NCBI GenBank assembly: GCA_964597035.1 | Contig: CAZQWM010000014.1 | Span: 1 to 39,507 of the forward strand | Length of the DNA stretch: 39,507 bases | Origin: Fen-1362 sp964597035 | Lineage (GTDB): Bacteria; Planctomycetota; Phycisphaerae; Sedimentisphaerales; Anaerobacaceae | Reading direction: 5' to 3' | Part shown: positions 9,028 through 16,939 of the stretch, piece by piece | Layout: each line of letters starts with the position of its first letter | How positions within the stretch are numbered: position 1 is the first letter of the stretch | The notes under the pieces: generated by a model | Databases searched by the model: none | Told to the model about the DNA's origin: nothing | Seen by the model: the letters and a program-made list of their open reading frames with translations, nothing else | Position numbers and translations under genes: made by a program

Positions 9028-9594
9028 ATGAAAATCACTCAGACACAACTGCCGGAAGTGCTACTAATTCAACCTGATGCATTTGGTGATGACCGTGGCT
9101 GGTTTTTGGAGACTTGGCGCAGAAATCTTTACGAGCAGCAGGGCATAAAGCCGCAATTCGTTCAGGATAACGTCTCCTTCTCTAAAAAGAACATCTTGAG
9201 AGGCCTGCATTTTCAGTATCCGCATCCCCAGGGCAAGCTCGTCCAGGTCCTCTTTGGTGAGGTCTTCGATGTAGCCGTCGATATCCGCCTCGGCTCGCCC
9301 ACGTTCGCAAAGTGGAGCGGCGAAACCCTGTCCGCCTCAAATCATAAGCAACTCTATATACCACCCGGCTTCGCACACGGCTTTTATGTAATCAGCGACA
9401 CTGCTGTATTCTCTTATAAATGCACCGACTACTATAGCTCTACTTCCGAAGCCGGCATTATCTTCAACGACCCGGATATCAATATCCCCTGGCCGATTGA
9501 AGCCGAGCCTCTAATATCTCCAAAAGATTCCGCCTATCCCCGGCTAAAAGACATATCCCCTGAAAAACTGCCGCAGTTTAAGGAAGAACAATGA
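9028..9594 (+). CDS. rmlC: dTDP-4-dehydrorhamnose 3,5-epimerase
   Basis: Third enzyme of the dTDP-rhamnose pathway, epimerising C3 and C5 of the 4-keto sugar. It is a 188-residue cupin-like protein of normal length. Visible family features are the DDRGWFLETWR start region, FVQDNVSFSKKNILRGLHFQ with the catalytic histidine, GKLVQVLFGEVFDVAVDIR, and YIPPGFAHGFYVISD. The ATG abuts the rmlA stop with no gap, and the 3' end overlaps rmlD by four bases (ATGA), so all four rml genes are probably translated from one message. Confidence 0.97.
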   Translation: MKITQTQLPEVLLIQPDAFGDDRGWFLETWRRNLYEQQGIKPQFVQDNVSFSKKNILRGLHFQYPHPQGKLVQVLFGEVFDVAVDIRLGSPTFAKWSGETLSASNHKQLYIPPGFAHGFYVISDTAVFSYKCTDYYSSTSEAGIIFNDPDINIPWPIEAEPLISPKDSAYPRLKDISPEKLPQFKEEQ

Positions 9595-10463
9595 CCAGCC
9601 CCACAGACAAGGTAGCAATACTCGGTGGCAAAGGTATGCTCGGCACAGACGTCGCCGAAGAATGTAAAAACCGAGGCATTGATTTTGAAGTTTTCGACCT
9701 GCCGGAATTTGACATAACCGACGAACACCGGTTATTCAGCGTCGCCAGGCAGGCAAAAACCATAATCAACTGTGCCGCCTACACCGACGTCGAAAAATCC
9801 GAAACCGAAACCGGGCTGGCCTCTCGCGTCAACGCCGAAGCAGTCGGCAATCTAAGCACCTTCGCAAGGAAATCAGGCGCCTGGGTCCTCCACATCAGCA
9901 CCGACTTCGTCTTCGATGGCACCAGCAGCAAACCCTATATGGAAAAGGACATCCCCCACCCAATCAACGCCTACGGCAGAACCAAGCTGGCGGGAGAACG
10001 GCTCCTCATTGAAAACAGATGCGACCACTGTATAATCCGGGTCGAGTGGACATACGGGCTGCACGGAAATAACTTCGTGAAGAAATTGCTCGAAAAAACC
10101 CGAACTCAAAAACAGCTTAAAATCGTTGATGACCAGTTCGGCTCACCGACCGCTACAACCGAGGCTGCAAAAGCCATCTGCGACCTTATGCAAAAGAAAC
10201 CGAAAGGCATATTCCATTTCGCAAACCAGGGCTACACTAATCGATTAGGCATCGCACGCTTCATTGTTGAGACACTCGGCCTTGATGTCGAGCTTGAGGC
10301 CTGCAAAACAGGTGACTATCCTTCCGCCGCCGTCAGGCCCCTTAACAGCAGATTTGACTGCAATAAAATCAGGCGATTTCTTACCGGGCCGGTCAGGCCC
10401 TGGCAGGAACCGCTGGAAGAATTTCTGAAAAAAATTTCACCGCCGCGGAGCCGGGAACTATGA
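9591..10463 (+). CDS. rmlD: dTDP-4-dehydrorhamnose reductase
   Basis: Last enzyme of the pathway, reducing dTDP-6-deoxy-L-lyxo-4-hexulose to dTDP-L-rhamnose. The 290-residue extended short-chain dehydrogenase has a GGKGMLG cofactor loop, the NCAAYTDVEKSE motif typical of RmlD, the STDFVFDG segment and the YGRTKLAGE catalytic YxxxK. The start overlaps the rmlC stop by four bases and the end overlaps rmlB by four. Order here is A-C-D-B, unlike the B-D-A-C order of many enteric clusters. Confidence 0.96.
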   Translation: MTSPTDKVAILGGKGMLGTDVAEECKNRGIDFEVFDLPEFDITDEHRLFSVARQAKTIINCAAYTDVEKSETETGLASRVNAEAVGNLSTFARKSGAWVLHISTDFVFDGTSSKPYMEKDIPHPINAYGRTKLAGERLLIENRCDHCIIRVEWTYGLHGNNFVKKLLEKTRTQKQLKIVDDQFGSPTATTEAAKAICDLMQKKPKGIFHFANQGYTNRLGIARFIVETLGLDVELEACKTGDYPSAAVRPLNSRFDCNKIRRFLTGPVRPWQEPLEEFLKKISPPRSREL

Positions 10464-11473
10464 GAAGATTACTCGTCACAGGCGGTGTCGGCTTCATCGG
10501 CAGCAACTTCGTCAGAATGGTCCTCAAAGAGCATCCGGACTGCCTCGTCGTCAATCTTGACAAGCTCACGTACGCCGGCAACCTCGAAAACCTCTCTGGC
10601 TACGAAAAGCACCACAGCCACAAATTCATAAAAGGCGACATCTGCGACGGCGATTCCATAGAGCGAATCATCGACGAGTTCAAAATCGACTCCATCATAA
10701 ATTTCGCCGCCGAAACACACGTCGACCGTTCCATCACCGAGCCGAAGGTCTTCATTGAGACCAACGTCACAGGAACGCTGACTCTGCTCGAAGCCGCAAG
10801 GGATAAAAACCTCCAGCGGTTCGTCCAGATTTCAACCGATGAGGTCTATGGCGCACTCGGTCCCGATGGTAAATTCACCGAGCAGACGCCCCTTTCTCCC
10901 AACTCTCCGTATTCAGCCAGCAAGGCCGCAGCAGACCACCTCGTCAGGGCATTCGGCCACACCTGGGGCGTTAAATATAACATAACAAGATGCTCGAATA
11001 ATTACGGCCCGTATCAATTCCCCGAAAAGCTCATCCCCCTGATGATTAATAACGCCCTCGGCGACCGCGAGCTGCCGGTTTACGGCGACGGCCTGCAGGT
11101 CCGTGACTGGCTTTACGTCTATGACCACTGCACCGCAGTATGGAAAGTCCTCGCCGAAGCACCGCCCGGCGAGATTTATAATATCGGCGGCTGTAATGAA
11201 AAAACCAACCTCTCCGTAGTTGAGCTGATTCTTGCTCGGCTCGAAAAACCCAAGTCCCTCATCAAGCACGTTACCGACCGCCCAGGCCACGACAGACGAT
11301 ATGCCATCGACGCAGCGAAGATAATCAATCAGCTCGGCTGGAAACCCTCCGTCTCTTTTGAGCAGGGCCTTAACAAAACAATCGACTGGTATCTCGACAA
11401 CCGCGCCTGGCTCGATAATGTCGTCTCAGGCGACTATCAAAAATACTACGATTCGATGTACAAAAACAGATAA
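10460..11473 (+). CDS. rmlB: dTDP-glucose 4,6-dehydratase
   Basis: Second enzyme of the pathway: NAD-dependent conversion of dTDP-glucose to dTDP-4-keto-6-deoxyglucose. The 337-residue extended SDR protein has GGVGFIGSNFV at the N-terminus (family usually GGAGFIG), FAAETHVDRSI, the catalytic STDEVYG triad region, YSASKAAADH with YxxxK, NNYGPYQFPEKLIPL, and DWLYVYDHC. It completes a full dTDP-L-rhamnose set. It is followed by a nine-C tract (11500-11508) and then a convergent glycosyltransferase gene 43 bases away; I see no clear terminator between them. Confidence 0.97.
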   Translation: MRRLLVTGGVGFIGSNFVRMVLKEHPDCLVVNLDKLTYAGNLENLSGYEKHHSHKFIKGDICDGDSIERIIDEFKIDSIINFAAETHVDRSITEPKVFIETNVTGTLTLLEAARDKNLQRFVQISTDEVYGALGPDGKFTEQTPLSPNSPYSASKAAADHLVRAFGHTWGVKYNITRCSNNYGPYQFPEKLIPLMINNALGDRELPVYGDGLQVRDWLYVYDHCTAVWKVLAEAPPGEIYNIGGCNEKTNLSVVELILARLEKPKSLIKHVTDRPGHDRRYAIDAAKIINQLGWKPSVSFEQGLNKTIDWYLDNRAWLDNVVSGDYQKYYDSMYKNR

Positions 11474-11516
11474 CTTGCGCTAAGAAACGAAAGACTTTAC
11501 CCCCCCCCTCGAAGAA

Positions 11517-12356
11517 TCACTGGTCTAAGCTCGCATCTTCCAGCAGCTCTTTGGCCAGGTTCGATTTGAAAAGCCGGCGAAGCTTCATCTCCGATTTCTT
11601 CTGTGCACGCCGGTGACTCAAGCCCCGTTCTTTGGGACGCAGGCCCGCCGTTGCATGCCCAAGGTGCACCATATACTTCATCATTTCCGCCGTATCAATT
11701 ACCTCGGCTCGATACCCGTTATCTTTAAGCTGGTAATACATCTGTTCCGAAGCCGTGTAACCGTCGTATTTGCCCCCGCTGTCAAAATGCAGCCCCAATC
11801 GCCTGATTGGCTCGGCCCGATACATCGCACAGTAATCCCGCGGACACAGTTCCCTCGGCAGTTGCTTCGCCTCGGCGTCGCCAAGAAAAGTCCTCCGAAA
11901 CCACAGCTTCGCCTTCTTGGTATCGGTTATTTTCCTCATAAACATATCAAGCGGGCTTCGCATCTCCAGCTTCCACGCCCCGGAAGCGGCACAGTTTGGG
12001 TCGTCCCCAAAAGGCAGCATCAATCGCTCCAGCCAGCCCGGATGCTTCACTATGGTATCCGTATGCATAACCACGTAATACTCGCCCCAACTGTTCTCGA
12101 AACCCACGTCCAGTGCAGTGATAAACGCGTGAACCCAGAACTCAGGTATTTGTTTGCCCCGCTCTATCAGCCGTATCCATTTAAGCCCACGCAGATAATC
12201 CAGCGATTCGTCTTCAGAGCCGTTATCCACCACGATAACCTCAATCGGTAATTTGGTGGTGAATTTGCGAATCGCCCTAAGACATAGCGTAGCCAGCTCC
12301 TGCACCTGCCAGTGCGGGATACAAATACTCACAATAGGTCGCGTTTCCTGAGCCAT
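11517..12356 (-). CDS. Family 2 glycosyltransferase
   Basis: 279-residue cytosolic GT-A enzyme that would transfer a sugar from a nucleotide donor. The N-terminus ends its first strand in VSICIPHWQVQELATLCL, followed by IEVIVVDNGSEDESLDYL and a DXD-like HTDT in YVVMHTDTIVKHPGW, the standard GT2 layout. The acceptor cannot be read. An AAAGGA ribosome site precedes the ATG at 12356. It runs against the rml operon and is divergent from the decarboxylase gene. Proximity to rml makes a rhamnosyltransferase possible, but that is only inference. Confidence 0.9.
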   Translation of the reverse strand: MAQETRPIVSICIPHWQVQELATLCLRAIRKFTTKLPIEVIVVDNGSEDESLDYLRGLKWIRLIERGKQIPEFWVHAFITALDVGFENSWGEYYVVMHTDTIVKHPGWLERLMLPFGDDPNCAASGAWKLEMRSPLDMFMRKITDTKKAKLWFRRTFLGDAEAKQLPRELCPRDYCAMYRAEPIRRLGLHFDSGGKYDGYTASEQMYYQLKDNGYRAEVIDTAEMMKYMVHLGHATAGLRPKERGLSHRRAQKKSEMKLRRLFKSNLAKELLEDASLDQ

Positions 12357-12389
12357 TCGACAGTCCTTTTATTCCAGAAATAAGGCCCA

Positions 12390-12405
12390 GCCATTTTAGA
12401 ATGGC
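12390..12405. repeat. 16-base hairpin between divergent glycan genes
   Basis: GCCATT and AATGGC flank a TTAG loop with six perfect pairs, between the divergent starts of the GT2 gene and the UDP-xylose synthase gene. It lies about 34 bases from the GT2 ATG. It could be an operator or a leader hairpin; nothing in the sequence decides which. Confidence 0.35.
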
Positions 12406-12428
12406 ATAACAAAACCGTCAATTCTTTG

Positions 12429-12456
12429 TTGGATTTTCGGATTTGCCCTGTACAAT
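12429..12456 (+). promoter_or_regulatory. Candidate sigma-70-type promoter for the UDP-xylose synthase gene
   Basis: TTGGAT and TACAAT are separated by 16 bases; the -10 matches consensus at five of six positions, the -35 is weaker. It lies 81 bases upstream of the chosen ATG at 12538. Confidence 0.4.
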
Positions 12457-12537
12457 AGATGCCGCTTAAATTCAAGTGTATATACAATGGCTCAACCTGG
12501 ATTGGCAGCCATAAAACAAATTATCGAGGGAAAAGTG

Positions 12538-13575
12538 ATGAAGAAAATTCTCGTAACAGGCGGAGCAGGATTCCTCGGCTCGCATCTCTGCGAGCGTCTT
12601 TTCAATGACGGAAACGATGTCCTCTGCGTCGACAATTACTTCACCGGAACCAAGGACAACATCTCTAATCTTATGGACAACCCACGCTTCGAAGCTATGC
12701 GTCACGACGTAACGTTTCCGCTTTACGTAGAGGTCAATGAAATTTACAACCTTGCCTGTCCTGCCTCACCGATTCACTACCAGTTCGACCCTGTCCAGAC
12801 GACAAAGACCAGCGTCCACGGCGCCATCAATATGCTCGGACTTGCCAAACGTGTTAAGGCAAAGATATTCCAGGCCTCTACAAGCGAAGTCTACGGCGAC
12901 CCGCTCGTCCACCCGCAGACAGAATCCTACTGGGGCCACGCAAACTCCGTCGGCGTCCGCTCCTGCTATGATGAGGGTAAACGCTGCGCTGAGACGCTAT
13001 TCTTCGATTACTACAGGCAGCACAAACTGCGGATAAAAGTCGCCCGCATCTTCAATACTTACGGCCCGCGAATGCACCCCAACGATGGCCGGGTTGTCTC
13101 GAATTTCATAATCCAGACCCTTAAAAACGAGCCGATAACCATTTATGGCGACGGCAAACAAACACGTTCATTCTGCTATGTTGACGACCAGATTGAGGCC
13201 TTCATTCGCCTTATGAATTCACCCGACGATTTCACCGGCCCGGTCAATCTCGGTAACCCCTCCGAAATCACCATCCTCGAACTCGCCGAGACCGTTATCG
13301 ACCTCGTTGGCTCACGCTCCGAACTGGTGCGTAAACCACTGCCCAGCGATGACCCGCGACAACGATGCCCCGATATCACACTGGCTAAGGAAAAACTCGA
13401 TTGGCAGCCAAAGGTTGCTCTCCGCGATGGCCTGAAAAAGACAATAGAATACTTTGAGGACCTGTTGAGTAAAACGCAACTGCATCCGCCCCTGCCGATA
13501 AAATCAACTTCACCTATTCCCTCCTCATCGGCCTCAGCCAAAGAAATACAATCAAGCAAAACGCGGCACCTGTAG
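12538..13575 (+). CDS. UDP-glucuronate decarboxylase (UDP-xylose synthase)
   Basis: Extended SDR enzyme that oxidises, decarboxylates and reduces UDP-glucuronate to UDP-xylose. The protein has 345 residues from the ATG at 12538, which has a GAGGG ribosome site seven bases upstream; the in-frame ATG at 12487 would add a 17-residue tail not seen in the family. GGAGFLGSHLCERL binds NAD, NLACPASPIHYQ is diagnostic of the UXS group, STSEVYGDP and YDEGKR carry the catalytic residues, and FNTYGPRMHPNDGRVVSNFI follows. The last 34 or so residues, after EDLLSK, are Ser/Pro-rich and unlike the usual C-terminus. It may supply xylose for the glycan built by the neighbouring transferases. Confidence 0.95.
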   Translation: MKKILVTGGAGFLGSHLCERLFNDGNDVLCVDNYFTGTKDNISNLMDNPRFEAMRHDVTFPLYVEVNEIYNLACPASPIHYQFDPVQTTKTSVHGAINMLGLAKRVKAKIFQASTSEVYGDPLVHPQTESYWGHANSVGVRSCYDEGKRCAETLFFDYYRQHKLRIKVARIFNTYGPRMHPNDGRVVSNFIIQTLKNEPITIYGDGKQTRSFCYVDDQIEAFIRLMNSPDDFTGPVNLGNPSEITILELAETVIDLVGSRSELVRKPLPSDDPRQRCPDITLAKEKLDWQPKVALRDGLKKTIEYFEDLLSKTQLHPPLPIKSTSPIPSSSASAKEIQSSKTRHL

Positions 13576-13599
13576 CGGTTGAAGGCAAAACGACAACGG

Positions 13600-13617
13600 C
13601 GATTGTGAGCACAATCG
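13600..13617. promoter_or_regulatory. 18-base perfect palindrome, operator-like
   Basis: CGATTGTG and CACAATCG are perfect inverted arms separated by AG, in the 171-base gap between the convergent decarboxylase and glycerophosphotransferase-like genes. The half-site resembles LacI-family operators in form (ATTGTG...CACAAT), but its place between two gene ends argues against a simple promoter operator. The arms are not followed by a T-run on either strand, so a terminator is unlikely too. Confidence 0.35.
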
Positions 13618-13746
13618 TTCGTATAACCGTAGTAAACTCGTTAAAGAATGCGTTGAAAGTCTTCTGGCTCAGACGTATTATTCAAGACCTCACCTTGGTG
13701 CACCTGCCGCACGTCACTTCGGACTCGAACAGGCAACCCCTTCCTG

Positions 13747-14967
13747 CTAAGTTTCTATGTACCTCTTAACAATGAAATCCCATACTCTCTCGGAGGCCCT
13801 GCCGTCTTCATATTTGAAGGCGAGCTTCTTTATCTCGGCTCTCTTATCGGCAAAACTGCCCGCATCGCCGGCGGCGCAACTTTCTATCGCCTGCTGAAGC
13901 TGGTCCTGCGAATAACAAATCGGGCCGGGAGTCATTGTTTTATAATCGAACAAAAAACCTTTCCTCGATTCAATATACCTTTCGTAATTATAAGGAAAGA
14001 AAATTATTGGCCTGTCTAACAACAAATAATCCATATAAACAGATGAATAATCGGTTATGAGGATGTCGGTTACCTTTAAGAGGGGCTGAATATCTTTGTA
14101 GCCATCGTAGTAAATAATCTTGTCATACTGGCCATACTTTTTAATGCGATGTTCCGATGGATGAAACTTAAAAACAAAAAGAAGCTTGTTGTTTTTTGCA
14201 AACGATGAGAGTTTTTCCAGGTCTAAAAATCCGCTTTCAACAGCGTTTCCCATCGGGTCGTTCCATGTCGGGGCGTAAAGGACGCTCTTGAAACCATCGT
14301 TCCTGAACTCGTCTATCTTTCCAAGCGACTCCACATCGGCCTCAAGTAAATCCAGATCGTCAAGTTGCTCCTTAAAAAAGATGTCGTTTCTCGGATAACC
14401 TGATTCTATATAGTTCCTCGCCCTCATTGCCTTTGAGAAAATATGCTCGGTAAAATAGTCAGAGGTGGAAACAAACAAATCGTAAACATAATTTCTGCCC
14501 CGTATCGCGTTATTGAATCTTCCAAGCCGTGAATTATGTACTTTCGCCACGGCAGGCGCCAGCAGACCTATCCTTTTGAGCGGCACACCGTGCCACAACT
14601 GAATTTTTTTCGCCCTGAACGAAATCCTCTTATTCCAGGTGCAACACATAACTATGACTTTTGAGCATATAAGAGCATACGTCGAACGCAGAGACGGGTA
14701 AAACAGGACCGGCAGGTTATGCTCTTTCAAGACGGTATAAACCGATTTCTTCTTCGTAAGAAAGTAGTATCTGATATCGCTGCGTTTCAGCCGGTGCAGG
14801 TATAAATAAAGATATTTAATATTGTCGTAAAACAGACCATCGTTTTTACCTATGAACAAGACCATGTTCTTTTTCAACGGGAAAAGATAGGTCAGGGGCA
14901 CAACAATACCCCATCCGAATATCAATATCCTGAGAGTTCTTAAAGCACTACTGATTTTTTTCATCAC
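13747..14967 (-). CDS. CDP-glycerol glycerophosphotransferase family protein (TagB/TagF-like)
   Basis: 406-residue peripheral membrane enzyme of the Glyphos_transf family, which moves a polyol phosphate from a CDP donor onto a lipid-linked or glycan acceptor. The N-terminus has a hydrophobic segment (about residues 12-28). Family motifs are IQLWHGVPLKRIG with the first catalytic histidine, STSDYF, VLYAPTWND, FVFKFHPSEH with the second histidine, and ILITDYSSVYMDYLLLDRP. The cytidylyltransferase gene lies seven bases upstream, so the two are one operon. In Gram-positives this family makes teichoic acids; in diderm bacteria some members add phospho-polyols to capsules or O-antigen. The transferred group here is unknown. 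Confidence 0.9.
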   Translation of the reverse strand: MMKKISSALRTLRILIFGWGIVVPLTYLFPLKKNMVLFIGKNDGLFYDNIKYLYLYLHRLKRSDIRYYFLTKKKSVYTVLKEHNLPVLFYPSLRSTYALICSKVIVMCCTWNKRISFRAKKIQLWHGVPLKRIGLLAPAVAKVHNSRLGRFNNAIRGRNYVYDLFVSTSDYFTEHIFSKAMRARNYIESGYPRNDIFFKEQLDDLDLLEADVESLGKIDEFRNDGFKSVLYAPTWNDPMGNAVESGFLDLEKLSSFAKNNKLLFVFKFHPSEHRIKKYGQYDKIIYYDGYKDIQPLLKVTDILITDYSSVYMDYLLLDRPIIFFPYNYERYIESRKGFLFDYKTMTPGPICYSQDQLQQAIESCAAGDAGSFADKRAEIKKLAFKYEDGRASERVWDFIVKRYIET

Positions 14968-14974
14968 GGCTTGA

Positions 14975-15661
14975 CTACTCCGTCCTTGTATGCAGATATT
15001 CTCTTACCGTCTTGAGGTCTTCCTCAAAATCAATCTCGTTACAGTAGAACTCCCCCGCCTCTACCGGCCTTAAACGTAATTTTCTGGAAACGGTAAGGTT
15101 TTCCAGCGCTTTCTCGAAGTAATCCTGATTATCCACCCTTTCCAGCTCGTTGCGGAAAATACCGAGGTCTTTCTTCAATATAATACTAACGCCCAGGCAT
15201 TCGCCCTGCGGCTCAGGCACATCCTTGGAGATATTGTGTATGAACCCGTGTTCATTGAGATTATATTTCACCTCTTCAGGGCCGCATCTTTTCCTGTCCA
15301 CAAGACAGCCGGAAAAACCGGTATCGAGCAGCAGTTTGGGAACCTCTGCATCGAAATAGACATCGCCGTTGAGCCAGAGCACGTCGTCATCAATCTCTCT
15401 TAACGCCAGCAACAGACTTTTGCTTGTGTTGGTTTGTGCAAAGGCCTCGTTGTAAACGAATGACAGCAGGGGAAATTTCTCCATTATCATTTCTTTTTTG
15501 TAACCGACAACAGCGGTTATGTTTTGTATGCCGACCAGCTCTGACAGGCATTCAACCTGAAAACCCATTATGCTTTTTCCATCCACAAGGCTCGTCAGCG
15601 GCTTGGGAATCGAACCGCCGAGCCTCTTTCCAATTCCAGCGGCCAGAATTACAGCTTTCAT
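14975..15661 (-). CDS. LicC-like nucleotidyltransferase, probably a CDP-donor synthase
   Basis: 228-residue NTP-transferase fold protein. KAVILAAGIGKRLGGSIPKP at the N-terminus binds the nucleotide, followed by ITAVVGYKKEMI, the FAQTNTSKSLLLAL segment, LWLNGDVYFD with the metal-binding aspartate, and a C-terminal YCNEIDFEEDLKTV. This layout fits phosphocholine cytidylyltransferases (LicC) and related cytidylyltransferases better than hexose-1-phosphate enzymes. It precedes the CDP-glycerol-transferase-like gene by seven bases, so I infer that it makes the CDP-activated donor for that enzyme. Whether the substrate is phosphocholine, glycerol phosphate or another alditol phosphate cannot be told from sequence. 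Confidence 0.8.
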   Translation of the reverse strand: MKAVILAAGIGKRLGGSIPKPLTSLVDGKSIMGFQVECLSELVGIQNITAVVGYKKEMIMEKFPLLSFVYNEAFAQTNTSKSLLLALREIDDDVLWLNGDVYFDAEVPKLLLDTGFSGCLVDRKRCGPEEVKYNLNEHGFIHNISKDVPEPQGECLGVSIILKKDLGIFRNELERVDNQDYFEKALENLTVSRKLRLRPVEAGEFYCNEIDFEEDLKTVREYLHTRTE

Positions 15662-15808
15662 CTGTTGTTTCGCTCAACACATTTGTTTATAACTACAATA
15701 AAACCAATTGCCGCGAAAATCCGTTCTGCCCGGCAATATTATGGCTAAGCATATACGAACCAAAAGCCGGATATTAGCATAAGCTCCCTCCCGATTCAAT
15801 CTTTACGC

Positions 15809-15837
15809 TTGATTATCATTGGATTTCACCTTAGCAT
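15809..15837 (+). promoter_or_regulatory. Candidate promoter for the 15904 glycosyltransferase operon
   Basis: TTGATT and TAGCAT (each four of six to consensus) are spaced by 17 bases. The leader then contains a small hairpin (CTCAC 15846-15850, GTGAG 15860-15864) and an AAGGGACAGG ribosome site directly before the ATG at 15904. Confidence 0.4.
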
Positions 15838-15903
15838 TATTAATTCTCACAGTTTTTCGGTGAGCTTTTATGGAGTTTGCCCTGAGGGTAAAGGGACAGG
15901 TTA

Positions 15904-16938
15904 ATGCAGAATACAAAAAGAATATTTATGGTCTCTGAACGGCGGTTTGACCCCGTTCACATGTTTAGGAACAATCCCATTAAACTGGCCAAGGGATTCA
16001 TCCGTCTTGGCCACGACGTCCGAAATTCCACCTACTTCGAAAAGCTCCTGGGCTTGAGCCCAATCAAAAGCAGAACGATTGCTCGACTGTTCTACAAAAC
16101 CAGGGTTGACGAACAACTCGCAGATGCAATTGAAAACTACAAGCCCGATATAGTCTTTATAGTTTTTGTTCGAGTTCTCGATGCCGTTACCATTGAGCGA
16201 ATGCGGCGGGCTGCACCGAACGCCGTGTTTATCGGATTTGATGTTGACCCCTGGCCTGCGCTTCAGCCCGGTAGAATTGAAACCGCCAAAAAACTTGACA
16301 TCTTTTTGGCGACAAACGACGGCCGGTTTATGCAGGACTACCGCGACGCAGGAGTCTCAAATTGCTTCTTTATGCCCAATAGTTGTGACCCGGATATCGA
16401 CCACAGATACGAGGTTGAAGACAAGTGGAAAACAGACATCCTCTGGACGGGGCTAATCATACACAACCCAAAACGATACCCGGGCAGTATATTGCGATAC
16501 GAGATAGTCAGCCGGCTGGCACAAATGCCCAACTGCTCCGTCTACTCCTGCTGCGGAAGACCCAAAGTAGGCGGTTTGGATTATCTATATGCTATCAGTG
16601 GTGCAAAAATCGGACTGAGCATAAATGGCGACAACGACGTTCGGCTTTATCATTCCGAACGGCTGACGCATTACCTGTCCTGCGGCACTTTTGTCCTGGC
16701 AAAAAAAGTCCCGGATTCCGACCTGCTCTTTAAGGATGGACAGCACCTGCGATATTTCGACTCAGCCGACGAATTCTTTGAGCTGGCAAAATATTATCTC
16801 GAACACGAGGCCGAAAGAAAAAAAATTGCCGACGCCGGTATGAAATGGACACACGAGCAGTTTAATAGCGTGAAAATCGCCGAGTATATTCTCGACCTTG
16901 TAGAAAAAGGCGCCTATGACGCGCCGTGGACCGAATAA
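15904..16938 (+). CDS. CgeB-like (Glyco_trans_1_2) glycosyltransferase
   Basis: 344-residue GT-B protein. The N-terminal half has NNPIKLAKGFIRLGHDVR and KPDIVFIVFVRVLDAVTIER, then VFIGFDVDPWP; the C-terminal half has GAKIGLSINGDNDVRLYHSE, YLSCGTFVLAKKVPDSDLLF and KDGQHLRYFDSADEF, the signature of the Glyco_trans_1_2 domain found in CgeB-type spore-coat and surface-glycan proteins. Donor and acceptor are unknown. An AAGGGACAGG ribosome site supports the ATG at 15904. The downstream phosphodiesterase begins one base after its stop, so the two are co-transcribed. Confidence 0.85.
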   Translation: MQNTKRIFMVSERRFDPVHMFRNNPIKLAKGFIRLGHDVRNSTYFEKLLGLSPIKSRTIARLFYKTRVDEQLADAIENYKPDIVFIVFVRVLDAVTIERMRRAAPNAVFIGFDVDPWPALQPGRIETAKKLDIFLATNDGRFMQDYRDAGVSNCFFMPNSCDPDIDHRYEVEDKWKTDILWTGLIIHNPKRYPGSILRYEIVSRLAQMPNCSVYSCCGRPKVGGLDYLYAISGAKIGLSINGDNDVRLYHSERLTHYLSCGTFVLAKKVPDSDLLFKDGQHLRYFDSADEFFELAKYYLEHEAERKKIADAGMKWTHEQFNSVKIAEYILDLVEKGAYDAPWTE

Positions 16939-16939
16939 T

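Noticed and set aside
13690..13745. tRNA-like stretch with GGACTCGAAC on the plus strand
   Set aside because: On the minus strand the loop GTTCGAGTCC looks like a T-loop, but the flanking bases do not pair into a five-base stem and no anticodon arm forms.
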